The notes under the pieces are model-generated. The model searched no databases, was not told where the DNA came from, and worked only from the letters and a program-made list of their open reading frames with translations. This document shows positions 24,704-33,559 of a stretch of 64,000 nt of DNA, piece by piece. The translations under genes were made by a program, and so were the position numbers. The DNA is taken from NCBI RefSeq assembly GCF_030646165.1, contig NZ_JAUTDO010000005.1, positions 310,001-374,000 of the forward strand, in the 5' to 3' direction. Position 1 is the first letter of the stretch. Each line of letters starts with the position of its first letter. The DNA comes from Conexibacter sp. CPCC 206217. Lineage in GTDB: Bacteria > Actinomycetota > Thermoleophilia > Solirubrobacterales > Solirubrobacteraceae.

Positions 24704-25463
24704 CGGAGTAGCTCCGCTGGATGCGCTCGCTGCCGCGGCCGACGACGGCCGCGAGGGGGTCGGGGCCAGATCGCGGCGCGCTCAGTTCAGGGCGCTGGGG
24801 CGGCTCTTGGGGCTCGGGGTGTTCGTCATCGCGTTGTTCGTCGTCGCGGCCTCGGTGTTCGGGCTCTCGTCCGAGGGGGTTCGTGACGCGGTCGACGACA
24901 TCGGCGTGCTGGCGCCGCTGGTGTTCATCGTGATCTCCGCCGGGTTGACCGTCGCGTGCGTTCCCGGGCCGCTGCTGGCGGGCGCGTCCGGGCTGCTGTT
25001 CGGGACCGCGCTGGGGACGCCGACGGCGATCGTCTCGGCGACGCTCGGGGCGACGCTGGCGGCGGCGATCTCGCGGCGGTTCGGGGCGAGCGCGCTCGAC
25101 GAGCTGTCGGGCAGACGCGTCAGCGCGCTGCAGGACTGGATCGCGGCGCGCGGCTTCCTCGCCGTGCTGTACGCGCGGATCCTGCCGGCGGTGCCGTACA
25201 ACCTCGTCAACTACGCGGCCGGCCTCACGCGCGTGCCGCTCGCGGTCTTCGCCGCCGCGACGGCGGTCGGCTGCGCTCCGCGCGCGTTCGCCTACGTCGC
25301 GCTCGGCGGCAGCCTCGACGACCTCGGCTCCCCCGAGGCGATCGTCGCCTTCGGCGTCCTCGTCGGCATGGCCGTGATCGGGTTGATCTTCGCGGCGCGC
25401 GACGTGCGGGCGTCGCGGGCGGCGAGAGGACGCTGTGACAGCTCTACACGTGTGTGTGACTAA
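24684..25463 (+). CDS. TVP38/TMEM64 family membrane protein
   Basis: A 259-residue inner-membrane protein with about five to six hydrophobic segments (near residues 37-58, 75-110, 150-170, 180-205 and 225-245). The SNARE-associated (VTT/DedA-like) core shows GPLLAGASGLLFG and ARILPAVPYNLVNYAAGLTRV, the re-entrant loop with Pro and Gly typical of TVP38. Related proteins are lipid scramblases or help membrane lipid traffic. The start overlaps the AarF gene by 20 bases. It converges on pyruvate kinase with a 4-base overlap of the stop codons (25460-25463). Confidence 0.88.
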   Translation: MAARSPDGVAPLDALAAAADDGREGVGARSRRAQFRALGRLLGLGVFVIALFVVAASVFGLSSEGVRDAVDDIGVLAPLVFIVISAGLTVACVPGPLLAGASGLLFGTALGTPTAIVSATLGATLAAAISRRFGASALDELSGRRVSALQDWIAARGFLAVLYARILPAVPYNLVNYAAGLTRVPLAVFAAATAVGCAPRAFAYVALGGSLDDLGSPEAIVAFGVLVGMAVIGLIFAARDVRASRAARGRCDSSTRVCD

Positions 25464-26866
25464 ACGGTCTCGACCTGAAACAGACTGGTCGTGCCCGGCT
25501 TGCCGGAGGGGAGACCTGCGGTGATGCCGATTCGGTCGCCCGGCTTGACCCAGCCGAGCTCCACCGCGCGGCGGCCGGCGTCCCTGATCAGTTCCTCGGT
25601 GACCTCGTGGCGGCGCATCGAGGCCGCCTCGACGCCCCACATCAGGCCGCAGCGGCGCACGGTCTCCTTGCCGGGGGAGAGGGCGTAGATCGGGACGTTC
25701 GGGCGGTGCGCGGATATCAGGCGGGCGGAGCGGCCCGACAGCGTCGGCACGACGAGCGCGGCGAGGCCCAGCTCCTGGGCGGCGACGCAGGCGGAGTGGG
25801 CGACCGTGTAGGCCGGGTCGCGCGCGTCGCGGCGGACGCGCTCCTCGCTCCAGCGCTCGTACGGCAGCTCGCGCTCGGTGCGGATCGCGATTCTCGCCAT
25901 CGTGGCGATCACCAGCGCGGGGTGGGCGCCGACCGCCGTCTCCTGCGACAGCATCACGGCGTCGGTGCCGTCGAAGATCGCGTTCGCGACGTCGGTCACC
26001 TCGGCGCGCGTCGGGCGCGTCGCGGTCATCATCGAGTCGAGCATCTGCGTCGCGGTGATCGACGGGCGCGCGAGGCGGCCGGCGATTCTCAGCAGTTGCT
26101 TCTGCACGACCGGGACGTCCTCGATCGGCAGCTCGATGCCGAGGTCGCCGCGCGCGACCATCAGGCAGTCGGCGGCGCGGATGATCTCGACCGCGTTCTC
26201 GACCGCCTGCGGCTTCTCGATCTTCGCGATCAGCGGAAGCCTGGTGTGGTTGCGGACCTCGAGCACGTCCTCCGGCTCGCGCACGAACGAGAGCGCGACG
26301 AGGTCGACGCCGATCGACTCGCCGAACGCGAGCAGCTCGAGGTCGCGCTCCGGCACGGCCGGCAGGCCCTTCGTCGAGCCCGGGATGTTGAGGCCCTGGC
26401 GCGAGGCGACCGGGCCGCCGGTCTCGATCACCGTGTCGACCTCGCCGGTGCTGCCGCGCACGCCGCTGACGGCGAGGCGGATGCGACCGTCGGCGAGGTA
26501 GACGATGTCGCCCTGCTCGACCGCGTCGGGCAGGCCGCCCCAGGAGACGCAGATCGAGTCCTGGTCGCCCTCGTCCTCGCTGCCGCAGCGCAGCGTCAGC
26601 CTGTCGCCCACGCGCAGGTCGACGTGGTCGTTCTCAAGCGAGCCGATCCGCAGCTTCGGACCCGGCAGGTCCTGCAGGATCGCGACCTGGCGGCCGGCGC
26701 GGCTGGCGGCATCCCGGATCAGCTGGACGTTCTCCTCGTGCTCGTCTCTGGAGCCGTGCGAGAAGTTCAGACGGGCGACGTCGAGACCCGCCTCCACCAT
26801 CTGGACGAGGACTTCCGGATCACGCGATGCGGGTCCGATGGTGGCAACGATCTTTGTACGACGCAC
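25460..26866 (-). CDS. pyk: Pyruvate kinase
   Basis: About 468 residues from GTG 26866 (VRRTKIVATIGPAS, the usual N-terminus); a TTG three codons upstream is possible. The A domain shows GLDVARLNFSHGSRDEH, the B domain lies about residues 68-165, and active-site segments ALSFVREPEDV, LIAKIEKPQAVEN, VARGDLGIE and TATQMLDSMM are intact. The C domain has GRSARLISAHRPNVPIYAL. It makes pyruvate and ATP from phosphoenolpyruvate as the last step of glycolysis. Length and motifs are those of a full enzyme. It is transcribed alone, divergent from the aldehyde dehydrogenase operon. Confidence 0.96.
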   Translation of the reverse strand: MRRTKIVATIGPASRDPEVLVQMVEAGLDVARLNFSHGSRDEHEENVQLIRDAASRAGRQVAILQDLPGPKLRIGSLENDHVDLRVGDRLTLRCGSEDEGDQDSICVSWGGLPDAVEQGDIVYLADGRIRLAVSGVRGSTGEVDTVIETGGPVASRQGLNIPGSTKGLPAVPERDLELLAFGESIGVDLVALSFVREPEDVLEVRNHTRLPLIAKIEKPQAVENAVEIIRAADCLMVARGDLGIELPIEDVPVVQKQLLRIAGRLARPSITATQMLDSMMTATRPTRAEVTDVANAIFDGTDAVMLSQETAVGAHPALVIATMARIAIRTERELPYERWSEERVRRDARDPAYTVAHSACVAAQELGLAALVVPTLSGRSARLISAHRPNVPIYALSPGKETVRRCGLMWGVEAASMRRHEVTEELIRDAGRRAVELGWVKPGDRIGITAGLPSGKPGTTSLFQVETV

Positions 26867-26979
26867 GGGAAGCAAGGTAGCGGGTACGCAGGAAGAACCC
26901 TGGTCTCGACTGGTGAACGACGGACCGGCACGGACGAATGGGTGGCGTGGGTCGCCGATGCGGGTGGTTGCGGTTCGCC

Positions 26980-27008
26980 TTGACGTTCGCGGGAGGCGCG
27001 CGTACTCT
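26980..27008 (+). promoter_or_regulatory. Sigma70-type promoter of the nine-gene operon
   Basis: TTGACG (26980-26985) and TACTCT (27003-27008) are separated by 17 bases. The leader to ATG 27044 is A-rich (AGAGAAAGAAACAAAG) with no good Shine-Dalgarno sequence. This is the only obvious promoter for the downstream chain of overlapping genes. Confidence 0.75.
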
Positions 27009-27043
27009 CAGATTCGAGTTCAGAGAAAGAAACAAAGTTCAAT

Positions 27044-28465
27044 ATGTTGACAACAGGTATCGTGTATGACCCACTCGAACGCGAGCAGCTCGGTGAGATC
27101 GAACTGACCGATCCGACTGCCGTGCAGGGCGTCGTCGACGCCGCCCGCGCGGCGCAGGAGACGTGGTCGCGCACGACGCTCGCGGAGCGCGCCGACCGGC
27201 TCGAGGCCGCCGCCGACGCGCTGCGCCCGCGGGCCGAGCAGCTCGGCGAGCTGCTCGCGCGCGAGTCCGGCAAGCCGCTCGCGCAGGCGCAGTTCGAGCT
27301 GCGCGCCTCGATCGGGCTGCTGGCCGACAACGCCCGCGTCGGCCGCCGCTGGGAGGGCCGCGTGCTGCCGACCGAGGGTCTCGGCGGGACCGCCCGCGAC
27401 CTCGCCTACACGCGCCGCGAGCCGCTCGGCGTCGTCGGCGCGATCCTGCCGTTCAACTTCCCCGTCGAGCTGTTCGTCGAGAAGGTGGCCGCCGGGCTGG
27501 TCGGCGGCAACGCGGTCGTCACGAAGGCGCCGCCGGAGGCGCCGCTGGTCGTCGAGCAGGTCCATCGCACGCTGCTCGACGCGGGCATCCCGCCCGCCGT
27601 CGCGCCGCTGCTGCACGGTGGCCGCGACGTCGGGATCGCGCTGTCGACGGCCCGCGGGCTCGACGCGATCTCGCTGACCGGCTCGACCGCCGCCGGCGTC
27701 GCCGTCGCGCAGGCCGGCGCGCCGACGCTGCGGCGCCTGCACCTCGAGCTCGGCGGCAACAACGCCGCGCTGGTGCTGGCCGACGCCGACCTCGACCTCG
27801 TCGCGCAGGAGCTGGCGTTCGGGCGGCTGATGATGAACGGACAGGCGTGCTCGGCCAGCAAGCGCGTGCTCGTCCACCCGGATCTCCACGACGAGCTTGT
27901 CGAGCGACTCGCCGCGGTCGTCGACCGCCAGGTGCTCGGTGCGCCGACCGACCCGGCCACGACCGTCGGCCCGCTCATCAACGCCGCCGCGGCGCGGCGA
28001 GTGCGCGATCAGGTCGATCGCGCAGTCGCCGAGGGCGCCGTGCGCGTGCGCGGCGGGGACGTCGACGGTGAGACGGCGCTGCTGCCCCCGGCGCTGCTCG
28101 CCGACGTCCCCGCCGCGGCGGCGGTCGCCACCGACGACGAGATCTTCGGCCCCGTCTTCGTGCTCGTCAGAGCGGACGGCCCGCAGCAGGCGATCGCGCT
28201 CGCGAACGCGTCGTCGTTCGGCCTGATGGCGAGCGTCTTCAGCCGCGACGTGCAGCTGGCCGTGGCCGTGGCGGAGCGGCTGCACGCCGGCGGCGTCGTG
28301 ATCAACGGCACCGACAACTACCGCCCGCCGGTGATCCCGTTCGGCGGCGTCAAGCTGTCGGGCAGCGGGCGCGAGGGGCTCGGCTACACGATCGACGAGC
28401 TGACGCGCGAGAAGACGATCGTCCTGCGCCGCTTTCGGCGCGAGCTGCCAGGGGAGGGCGCATGA
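27044..28465 (+). CDS. NAD(P)-dependent aldehyde dehydrogenase
   Basis: A 473-residue ALDH. Substrate and cofactor regions are PFNFPVELFVEKVAAGLVGG, the KAPPE loop (Lys of the ALDH consensus KPA/SE), LTGSTAAG, the catalytic Glu in LELGGNN (about residue 241), the catalytic Cys in NGQACSASKR (about 275) and EIFGPVF. It oxidises an aldehyde to the acid; the exact substrate is unknown. As first gene of the operon it probably removes a semialdehyde or aldolase product made by the downstream enzymes (inference). Its stop overlaps the IclR start (ATGA, 28462-28465). Confidence 0.92.
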   Translation: MLTTGIVYDPLEREQLGEIELTDPTAVQGVVDAARAAQETWSRTTLAERADRLEAAADALRPRAEQLGELLARESGKPLAQAQFELRASIGLLADNARVGRRWEGRVLPTEGLGGTARDLAYTRREPLGVVGAILPFNFPVELFVEKVAAGLVGGNAVVTKAPPEAPLVVEQVHRTLLDAGIPPAVAPLLHGGRDVGIALSTARGLDAISLTGSTAAGVAVAQAGAPTLRRLHLELGGNNAALVLADADLDLVAQELAFGRLMMNGQACSASKRVLVHPDLHDELVERLAAVVDRQVLGAPTDPATTVGPLINAAAARRVRDQVDRAVAEGAVRVRGGDVDGETALLPPALLADVPAAAAVATDDEIFGPVFVLVRADGPQQAIALANASSFGLMASVFSRDVQLAVAVAERLHAGGVVINGTDNYRPPVIPFGGVKLSGSGREGLGYTIDELTREKTIVLRRFRRELPGEGA

Positions 28466-29307
28466 GCGAGAGACAGAGCACCGAGCGCTACCGCGTCCCG
28501 GCGGTGATGGCGGCCGCCTCGATCCTCGACGCGATCGCGAGCGCGCCGGACGGGATGACGCACACCGAGCTGGTGAGAGAGCTGGAGCTGTCGAAGTCGA
28601 GCGCGCACAACCTGCTGTCGACGCTCGAGGCGCTCGGCTGGGTGCGGCGCGACCCGCGCGGGCGCGCGTACCGGCTCGGCGGCGGGCTCGTGCGCCTCGG
28701 CGCCTTCGCCGTCAGGCAGGTCGACGCGCTCGCGCTCGCGATGGAGCGCACGCACGAGATCGCCGGCGAGCACCATCTGACCGTCGTCGCGGCGCAGCCG
28801 CTCGGGCGCGGCGACGTCGAGGTCGTCGCGGTCGCCTTCCCCGACGACACGCACGTCGGGATCTCGCTCGGGATCCGCTACTCGTGGTTCGACGGCGCCG
28901 TCGGCAAGTGCCTGCTGGCGCTGGAGCCGCCGGCCGCGGCGGAGCAGCTCGTGCGCGAGCGCGCGCGCCAGATCCCGGCGCACACCGAGCGCACGCTGAC
29001 CGATCCCGACGCGCTGCTCGCCGACGTCGAGCACGTGCGCGGCGTCGGCTACGGCGCGTCGATCGGCGAGTACCGCCACAACAACGCCGTCGCGGTCCCC
29101 GTCCGCAACGCCGACGGGACGCTCGCGGCGATGCTGATCGCGATCGGCTTCCCGGACCAGCTCACGCGCGACGCGATCCCGTCGATCGGGCACGTGCTGC
29201 GCGACGTGGCGGACGCGATCACCGCCGAGTGCGGCGGCGGCGCGCTGACGAGCGATCCTCTGGCACAGAACGCCGCCGGCACAGCGGCCAAGGAGCAGAG
29301 CAGATGA
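28462..29307 (+). CDS. IclR-family transcriptional regulator
   Basis: A 281-residue protein with an N-terminal winged helix (about residues 10-75: AASILDAIASAPDGMTHTEL, SKSSAHNLLSTLEALGWVRR) and a C-terminal GAF-like effector domain (about 95-260: GISLGIRYSWFDGAVGKCLL, AVAVPVRNADGTLAAMLI). IclR proteins sense pathway intermediates and control catabolic operons. Its place as second gene in the operon fits a pathway-specific, autoregulated switch. It overlaps both neighbours by 4 bases (28462-28465, 29304-29307). Confidence 0.93.
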   Translation: MSERQSTERYRVPAVMAAASILDAIASAPDGMTHTELVRELELSKSSAHNLLSTLEALGWVRRDPRGRAYRLGGGLVRLGAFAVRQVDALALAMERTHEIAGEHHLTVVAAQPLGRGDVEVVAVAFPDDTHVGISLGIRYSWFDGAVGKCLLALEPPAAAEQLVRERARQIPAHTERTLTDPDALLADVEHVRGVGYGASIGEYRHNNAVAVPVRNADGTLAAMLIAIGFPDQLTRDAIPSIGHVLRDVADAITAECGGGALTSDPLAQNAAGTAAKEQSR

Positions 29308-30815
29308 GCGAACCCCGCGAGGTCGACCTGAAGATCGTGGGCGGCACCGTCGTCACTCCGACCGGCACGCGCCGCGCGGGGATCGCGATCGACGGCGGCA
29401 CGATCGTCGCGATCGGCGAGGAGACGCTGCTGCCGCCCGCGCGCGCGACGCACGACGCGACCGGCCTGCACGTGATCCCCGGCCTCGTCGACACCGAGGC
29501 GCACCCCGGCTGCTACGTCCCGCTGCAGGACGACGTCGCGACGGAGTCGGTCGCGGCGGTCGTCGCCGGCGTCACGACGTGGGGGATCCACGCGCCGGTC
29601 ACGCGGATGGGAGCGAAGCCGTTCGTCGAGTACGTGCAGAAGGAGGACGTCGTCTCCTTCCACGACGCGATCGACGCGTTCACCAGCGTGATCGAGGCCG
29701 ACTCGGCGATCGACGTGTTCGCGACCTACATGCTGGAGACCGACCAGCAGGCGCGCGAGATCCCCGAGTACGCGAAGGACCACGGCGTCACCTCGTACAA
29801 GCTCTACCTGCAGTCGATGTCGCCGGAGGCGGAGCCGAACTGGCCCGGCCGCCGCGCCGGCCTCGGCGCGGGCTTCGACGACGGGGTCGTCTACCAGACG
29901 ATGGAGGCGGTCGCGGCGCTCGGCGCGCCAGGCGTCGTCGCGATGCACTGCGAGAACTGGGAGATCGCGCGGGTCTTCGACGCGCGCCTGAGAGCGCAGG
30001 GCCGCACCGACTGGGCGACCTGGTCGGACCGCTCGCCGCACTTCCTCGAAGCGCAGCACGTGCGCCAGTACGGCCACTTCGCCGAGTACCTCGGCTGCCC
30101 GATCTACATCCAGCACGCGACCACGCCGGAGACGTACAGAGAGATCCTCGACCTGCGCGGCCGCGGCGCGACCGTGTGGGCGCAGACGGGGCCGCACTGG
30201 CTGCACTTCGGCAAGGAGGAGCACAACGCCTGGCGCATCAACGTGCCGCTGCGCTCGCGCGCGAACAACCCGAACATCTGGAGAGCGCTGCGCGAGGGCG
30301 TCGTCAACGTCGTCGGCTCCGACCACGTCGTGATCTGGGGCGACCCCTCCTACGAGAACTCCTACAGCGACAACATCTGGGAGCTGCGGACCGGCTTCAC
30401 ATCGCGCGTCGAGATGCTGCTGCCGGTGCTGCTGGAGGGCGTCCACCAGGGCGAGCTGACGCTCGACCGGCTCGTGCGCGTCGCGTGCGAGAACCCGGCG
30501 AAGATCTTCGGCCTGTGGGGGCAGAAGGGCGCGCTCGACGTCGGCTTCGACGCCGACGTCGTGCTGGTCGACCTCGACAAGACGGTCGCGGTGAGCAACG
30601 ACATGGTCCAGACGCGCTCCGGCTGGACCGTGCTCGACGGCAGAACGATCCACGGCTGGAACGTCGCCACCTACCTGCGCGGCAAGCAGATGTCGCGCTG
30701 GCAGGACGGCGCGCCGAGACCCGAGTTCGTCGGCGACGCCGACGGCAGATACCTGCGCCGCGTCGCGGCCGGCGCCCCGCAATCCGGTGCGAAGCCGATC
30801 CTCGAGGAGGTCTGA
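29304..30815 (+). CDS. Cyclic amidohydrolase (dihydropyrimidinase/hydantoinase-like)
   Basis: A 503-residue amidohydrolase from ATG 29304. The N-terminal strand domain leads to GLVDTEAHPGCYVP, where the usual DxHxH metal motif reads D-T-E-A-H, so Glu replaces the first His. Other ligand sites are present: a bridging Lys in VTSYKLYLQ, His in AMHCENWE, His in IYIQHATTPE and Asp in VVGSDHVVIWGD. The C-terminal part has PAKIFGLWGQKGALDVGFDADVV. Relatives open cyclic amides such as dihydropyrimidines, hydantoins or allantoin. In this operon it probably opens the ring of the substrate. Only 5 bases separate it from the next gene. Confidence 0.88.
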   Translation: MSEPREVDLKIVGGTVVTPTGTRRAGIAIDGGTIVAIGEETLLPPARATHDATGLHVIPGLVDTEAHPGCYVPLQDDVATESVAAVVAGVTTWGIHAPVTRMGAKPFVEYVQKEDVVSFHDAIDAFTSVIEADSAIDVFATYMLETDQQAREIPEYAKDHGVTSYKLYLQSMSPEAEPNWPGRRAGLGAGFDDGVVYQTMEAVAALGAPGVVAMHCENWEIARVFDARLRAQGRTDWATWSDRSPHFLEAQHVRQYGHFAEYLGCPIYIQHATTPETYREILDLRGRGATVWAQTGPHWLHFGKEEHNAWRINVPLRSRANNPNIWRALREGVVNVVGSDHVVIWGDPSYENSYSDNIWELRTGFTSRVEMLLPVLLEGVHQGELTLDRLVRVACENPAKIFGLWGQKGALDVGFDADVVLVDLDKTVAVSNDMVQTRSGWTVLDGRTIHGWNVATYLRGKQMSRWQDGAPRPEFVGDADGRYLRRVAAGAPQSGAKPILEEV

Positions 30816-30820
30816 TCGCG

Positions 30821-31597
30821 ATGGGCAACGTCTGGGACGACGTGCTCCCCGAAGAGGACCGGCTCGTGTTCGAGCGCGCCGGCTGGGGCAAGGAGGTCGG
30901 CTTCGGCACGCGCCCCGCGCTGCTCGTCGTCGACGTGATCTACAACTTCGTCGGCGACAGACCGCAGCCGATCCTGGAGTCGATCGAGCGCTGGCGCTAC
31001 TCCTGCGGCGAGCGCGGCTGGGAGGGGATCGCTCACCTGCAGCGGATGATCGCGGCGGCGCGCGCAAAGCAGGTGCCGATCTTCTACACCGGCATGGACC
31101 GCCGTCCCGACGGCTTCGACCAGGGCGCCTGGAACTGGAAGAGCCACCGCGCAGGGGAGGAGACCGACGTGCGCGGTTCGCTCGGCAACGAGATCGTCGC
31201 GGAGATCGCGCCGGAGCCGCAGGACGTCGTGTTCGTGAAGGACAAGCCGAGCGCGTTCCACGGCACGCACCTGCTCGACTACCTGATCTACCTCGGCGTC
31301 GACACGGTCATCACGACCGGCACGACGACGAGCGGCTGCGTGCGCGCCAGCGCGGTTGACGCGGCGCAGTACAACTACCGCTCGATCGTCCCGCACGAGT
31401 GCGTCTGGGACCGCTCGACGATCAGCCACAAGGTCAACCTGCTCGACATCCAGATGAAGTACGGCGACGTGAAGGCGACCGACGACGTGATCGCCTGGAT
31501 CGACTCGCTGCCGCAGCGGCCGTGCGGGGAGCGGACGCCGAGCGGGGCGTCGGTCGGGGCCGCCGGGGCGGCCGGTGCGGCGGCGGTGGCGAGATGA
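30821..31597 (+). CDS. Isochorismatase-family amidase (maleamate/N-carbamoyl type)
   Basis: A 258-residue cysteine hydrolase from ATG 30821 with GAGGAGG a dozen bases upstream. The catalytic triad is visible: Asp in LLVVDVIYNF, Lys in FVKDKPSAFHGT and Cys in GTTTSGCVRASAVDA. A WNWKSHRAGEE loop and PHECVWDRSTISHKV resemble N-carbamoylsarcosine and maleamate amidohydrolases, which release ammonia (and CO2) from a ring-opened amide or carbamoyl compound. Acting after the cyclic amidohydrolase would be logical (inference). The C-terminal 25 residues are a Gly/Ala-rich tail. Its stop overlaps the next start. Confidence 0.88.
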   Translation: MGNVWDDVLPEEDRLVFERAGWGKEVGFGTRPALLVVDVIYNFVGDRPQPILESIERWRYSCGERGWEGIAHLQRMIAAARAKQVPIFYTGMDRRPDGFDQGAWNWKSHRAGEETDVRGSLGNEIVAEIAPEPQDVVFVKDKPSAFHGTHLLDYLIYLGVDTVITTGTTTSGCVRASAVDAAQYNYRSIVPHECVWDRSTISHKVNLLDIQMKYGDVKATDDVIAWIDSLPQRPCGERTPSGASVGAAGAAGAAAVAR

Positions 31598-32262
31598 GCG
31601 CGCCCGCGTTGGAGATCCGCAAGATCGTCGTGCTCTCCGAGGACGTGCTGCGCGACGGCGGGCGCGGCGACGACGGCGGGCTGCTGCGCAAGGTCGCGTG
31701 CGCGGTCGTCTTCCGCAATCCGTACGCGGGCCGCGCGTTCTCCGAGGAACTGTCGCTGCTGGTCGAGCCGAGCGCGCAGCTCGGCACGCTGATCGGTACG
31801 CGCTGCTCCGAGGCGGCGGGCGCGACGGTCGAGAGCCACGGCAAGGCCGTGATGGTCGGCACGGCCGGGGAGCAGGAGCACGGCAACGCGGTCAAGACGA
31901 CGACGTTCGGCAACCCCTTCCGCGAGGCGTTCGGCGGCGGCCAAGCGTGGCTGCCGTCGACGACGAAGCGGGCCGCGCCGGGGGCCTCGATCGACGTGCC
32001 GCTGTGCTTCACGAACGAGATCTTGGTGCGCTCGCACTACGACACGATCACCGTCACGATCCCTGACGCGCCCGGCCCCGACGAGATCGTGCTGGTCGGC
32101 GCGGTCGCGACGCGCGGACGGCTGAACGCGCGGCTGGGCGGGGTTGCGAAGGAGGATGCGGGCGCGGTCGATGGTGGCGCGGCGGGCGCTGGCGCGGGCG
32201 CGGATGCGGGCGCGGTCGATGGTGGCGCGGCGGGCGCTGGCGCGGGCGGTGCGGCGCGATGA
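31594..32262 (+). CDS. AA_synth (DUF1185) family protein
   Basis: A 222-residue protein. The family block runs from residue 7 to about 182: EIRKIVVLSEDVLRDGGR, VACAVVFRNPYAGRAFSEEL, GTAGEQEHGNAVKTT, FGNPFREAFG and LVRSHYDTITVTIPDAPGP. The family has been called 'amino acid synthesis', but its reaction is not established; members accompany amidohydrolase-type catabolic genes. The last 35 residues are a low-complexity Ala/Gly/Asp tail encoded by two 48-bp tandem repeats, beyond the family domain. It overlaps both neighbours by 4 bases. Confidence 0.85.
   Translation: MSAPALEIRKIVVLSEDVLRDGGRGDDGGLLRKVACAVVFRNPYAGRAFSEELSLLVEPSAQLGTLIGTRCSEAAGATVESHGKAVMVGTAGEQEHGNAVKTTTFGNPFREAFGGGQAWLPSTTKRAAPGASIDVPLCFTNEILVRSHYDTITVTIPDAPGPDEIVLVGAVATRGRLNARLGGVAKEDAGAVDGGAAGAGAGADAGAVDGGAAGAGAGGAAR
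32155..32250 (+). repeat. 48-bp in-frame tandem repeat, two copies
   Basis: Copies at 32155-32202 and 32203-32250 are identical or nearly so and encode the 16-residue unit DAGAVDGGAAGAGAGA. They extend the tail of the AA_synth protein, reaching almost to the start of the next gene. Confidence 0.9.
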
Positions 32263-32894
32263 TGGTCGGGCCGGCGGCGCGCTCCTACGACGTGCTCCTG
32301 CAGGAGGTCGTGGTGCCGGCGCGTGAGGCGCGGGCGGTCGAGGTGCACGCCGGTCAGGTGCTGCAGCTGGTCGACCTGGAGGGCCAGCAGGTCGGCGACC
32401 TGATCGCCTACCGGCTCGCCGACCCGAGCGAGGTCTTCAGCGCCGGCCACACCGTCTCGGCGCTGACGAGACTGGTGCCGCAGGTCGGCGACGAGCTGTT
32501 CTCCAACCACCGCCTTCCGCTGTTGCGGATCCTCCAGGACGACGTCGGCTCGCACGACCTGATCGTCCCGTGCTGCGACCCCGAGCGCTACTCGCGCGAC
32601 TACGGCGTGCACGGCCACGGCTCCTGCCTGGCGTCGCTGGAGGCGGCCGTCGCCGCCGCCGGGCACGACTGGCCCGTGCGCGGCGAGACGGCCTGGAACG
32701 TCTTCATGAACAACAGACACGAGGACGGCCGGATCGTCACGCACGAGCCACCGCATCGGGCCGGCTCCGCGATCGACCTGGAGGTGCTCGACGACCTGCT
32801 CGTCGTGCTGTCCGCCTGCCCGCAGGACCTCAGCCCCTGCAACGCCTATGCACCGACCTCGATGGCGCTGCGCGTGTGGGAGCCGGAGGGATGA
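32259..32894 (+). CDS. DUF1989 (urea carboxylase-associated) family protein
   Basis: A 211-residue protein of the DUF1989 family, often next to urea carboxylase or amino-acid catabolic genes. Signature pieces are AVEVHAGQVLQLVDLEGQQVGD, the VFSAGHTVSALTR segment, NHRLPLLRILQDD, the possible metal-site cysteines in LIVPCCDPERY, HGSCLAS and WNVFMNNRHEDGR. The reaction is unproven; a metal-dependent role in amine or urea-derivative breakdown is plausible. The start is ATG 32259 in the overlap with the previous gene; ATG 32262 is the next codon. It supports the idea that this operon removes nitrogen from a small compound. Confidence 0.88.
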   Translation: MMVGPAARSYDVLLQEVVVPAREARAVEVHAGQVLQLVDLEGQQVGDLIAYRLADPSEVFSAGHTVSALTRLVPQVGDELFSNHRLPLLRILQDDVGSHDLIVPCCDPERYSRDYGVHGHGSCLASLEAAVAAAGHDWPVRGETAWNVFMNNRHEDGRIVTHEPPHRAGSAIDLEVLDDLLVVLSACPQDLSPCNAYAPTSMALRVWEPEG

Positions 32895-33559
32895 CGCCGA
32901 CCGGCGCCGCACCCGCCGCCGCGGTCGCGCGCGTCGCGCGGGTGCTGGCTGGGGCCGGCCTCGTCGGAGCGTTCGGTCATGTCTCGGCGCGCGCGGTCGG
33001 CGGTGACGGCTTCCTGCTGACCTCGACCGATCCGCTCGCGTCGCACGCGGAGGCATCGGTGCACCTGCTCGACGTCGCCGGCGCGCCTGTGAGCGCGGGC
33101 GACAACGGCGGCGTTCCGCTCGAAGCGCCGCTGCACGCCGCGATCTACGCTGCCCGCGCGGACGTCGGCGCGATCTGCCGCACGCATTCACCGGCGGCGG
33201 TCGTGTGGGGGGTGCGCGCAACCGTGCCGCCGCTGCTGCACGGGCTCGGAGGCCTTGCGGGGAACGTCGTCAGCTGGACCGCCGATGACGATCTCGTCAC
33301 GACGACCGCGGCCGCGCAGGAGGCCGCAGCCGCGCTCGGCACCGCCGACTGCCTGCTGATCCGCGCGAACGGAAGCGTCGTGACGGGCGCGACGCTGGAG
33401 CAGGCGACGGTGCGCGCATGGTTCCTCGAAGAACGGGCGCGGGTGGCGCTCGAGGCCGGCCCGGACGCCGTGGTGCCGACCGGCGTCGATGCGCGCTCGC
33501 GCCACCACGCGGCCGAGGAGGCGCGCGCGTGGCGATGGCTGGAGGAGACCTGGGCATGA
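32891..33559 (+). CDS. Class II aldolase/adducin family protein
   Basis: A 222-residue protein from ATG 32891. It shows the class II aldolase fold markers LVGAFGHVSAR, FLLTSTDP, the acidic segment PLEAPLHAAIYAARADVGAI and CRTHSPAAVVWG. In L-fuculose-phosphate aldolase the zinc site has an HxH pair at this last place. Here it reads R-T-H, so one zinc ligand is changed, and the protein may be an epimerase, decarboxylase or altered aldolase. A carbon-carbon cleavage product could feed the aldehyde dehydrogenase (inference). It overlaps both neighbours by 4 bases. Confidence 0.85.
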   Translation: MTPTGAAPAAAVARVARVLAGAGLVGAFGHVSARAVGGDGFLLTSTDPLASHAEASVHLLDVAGAPVSAGDNGGVPLEAPLHAAIYAARADVGAICRTHSPAAVVWGVRATVPPLLHGLGGLAGNVVSWTADDDLVTTTAAAQEAAAALGTADCLLIRANGSVVTGATLEQATVRAWFLEERARVALEAGPDAVVPTGVDARSRHHAAEEARAWRWLEETWA

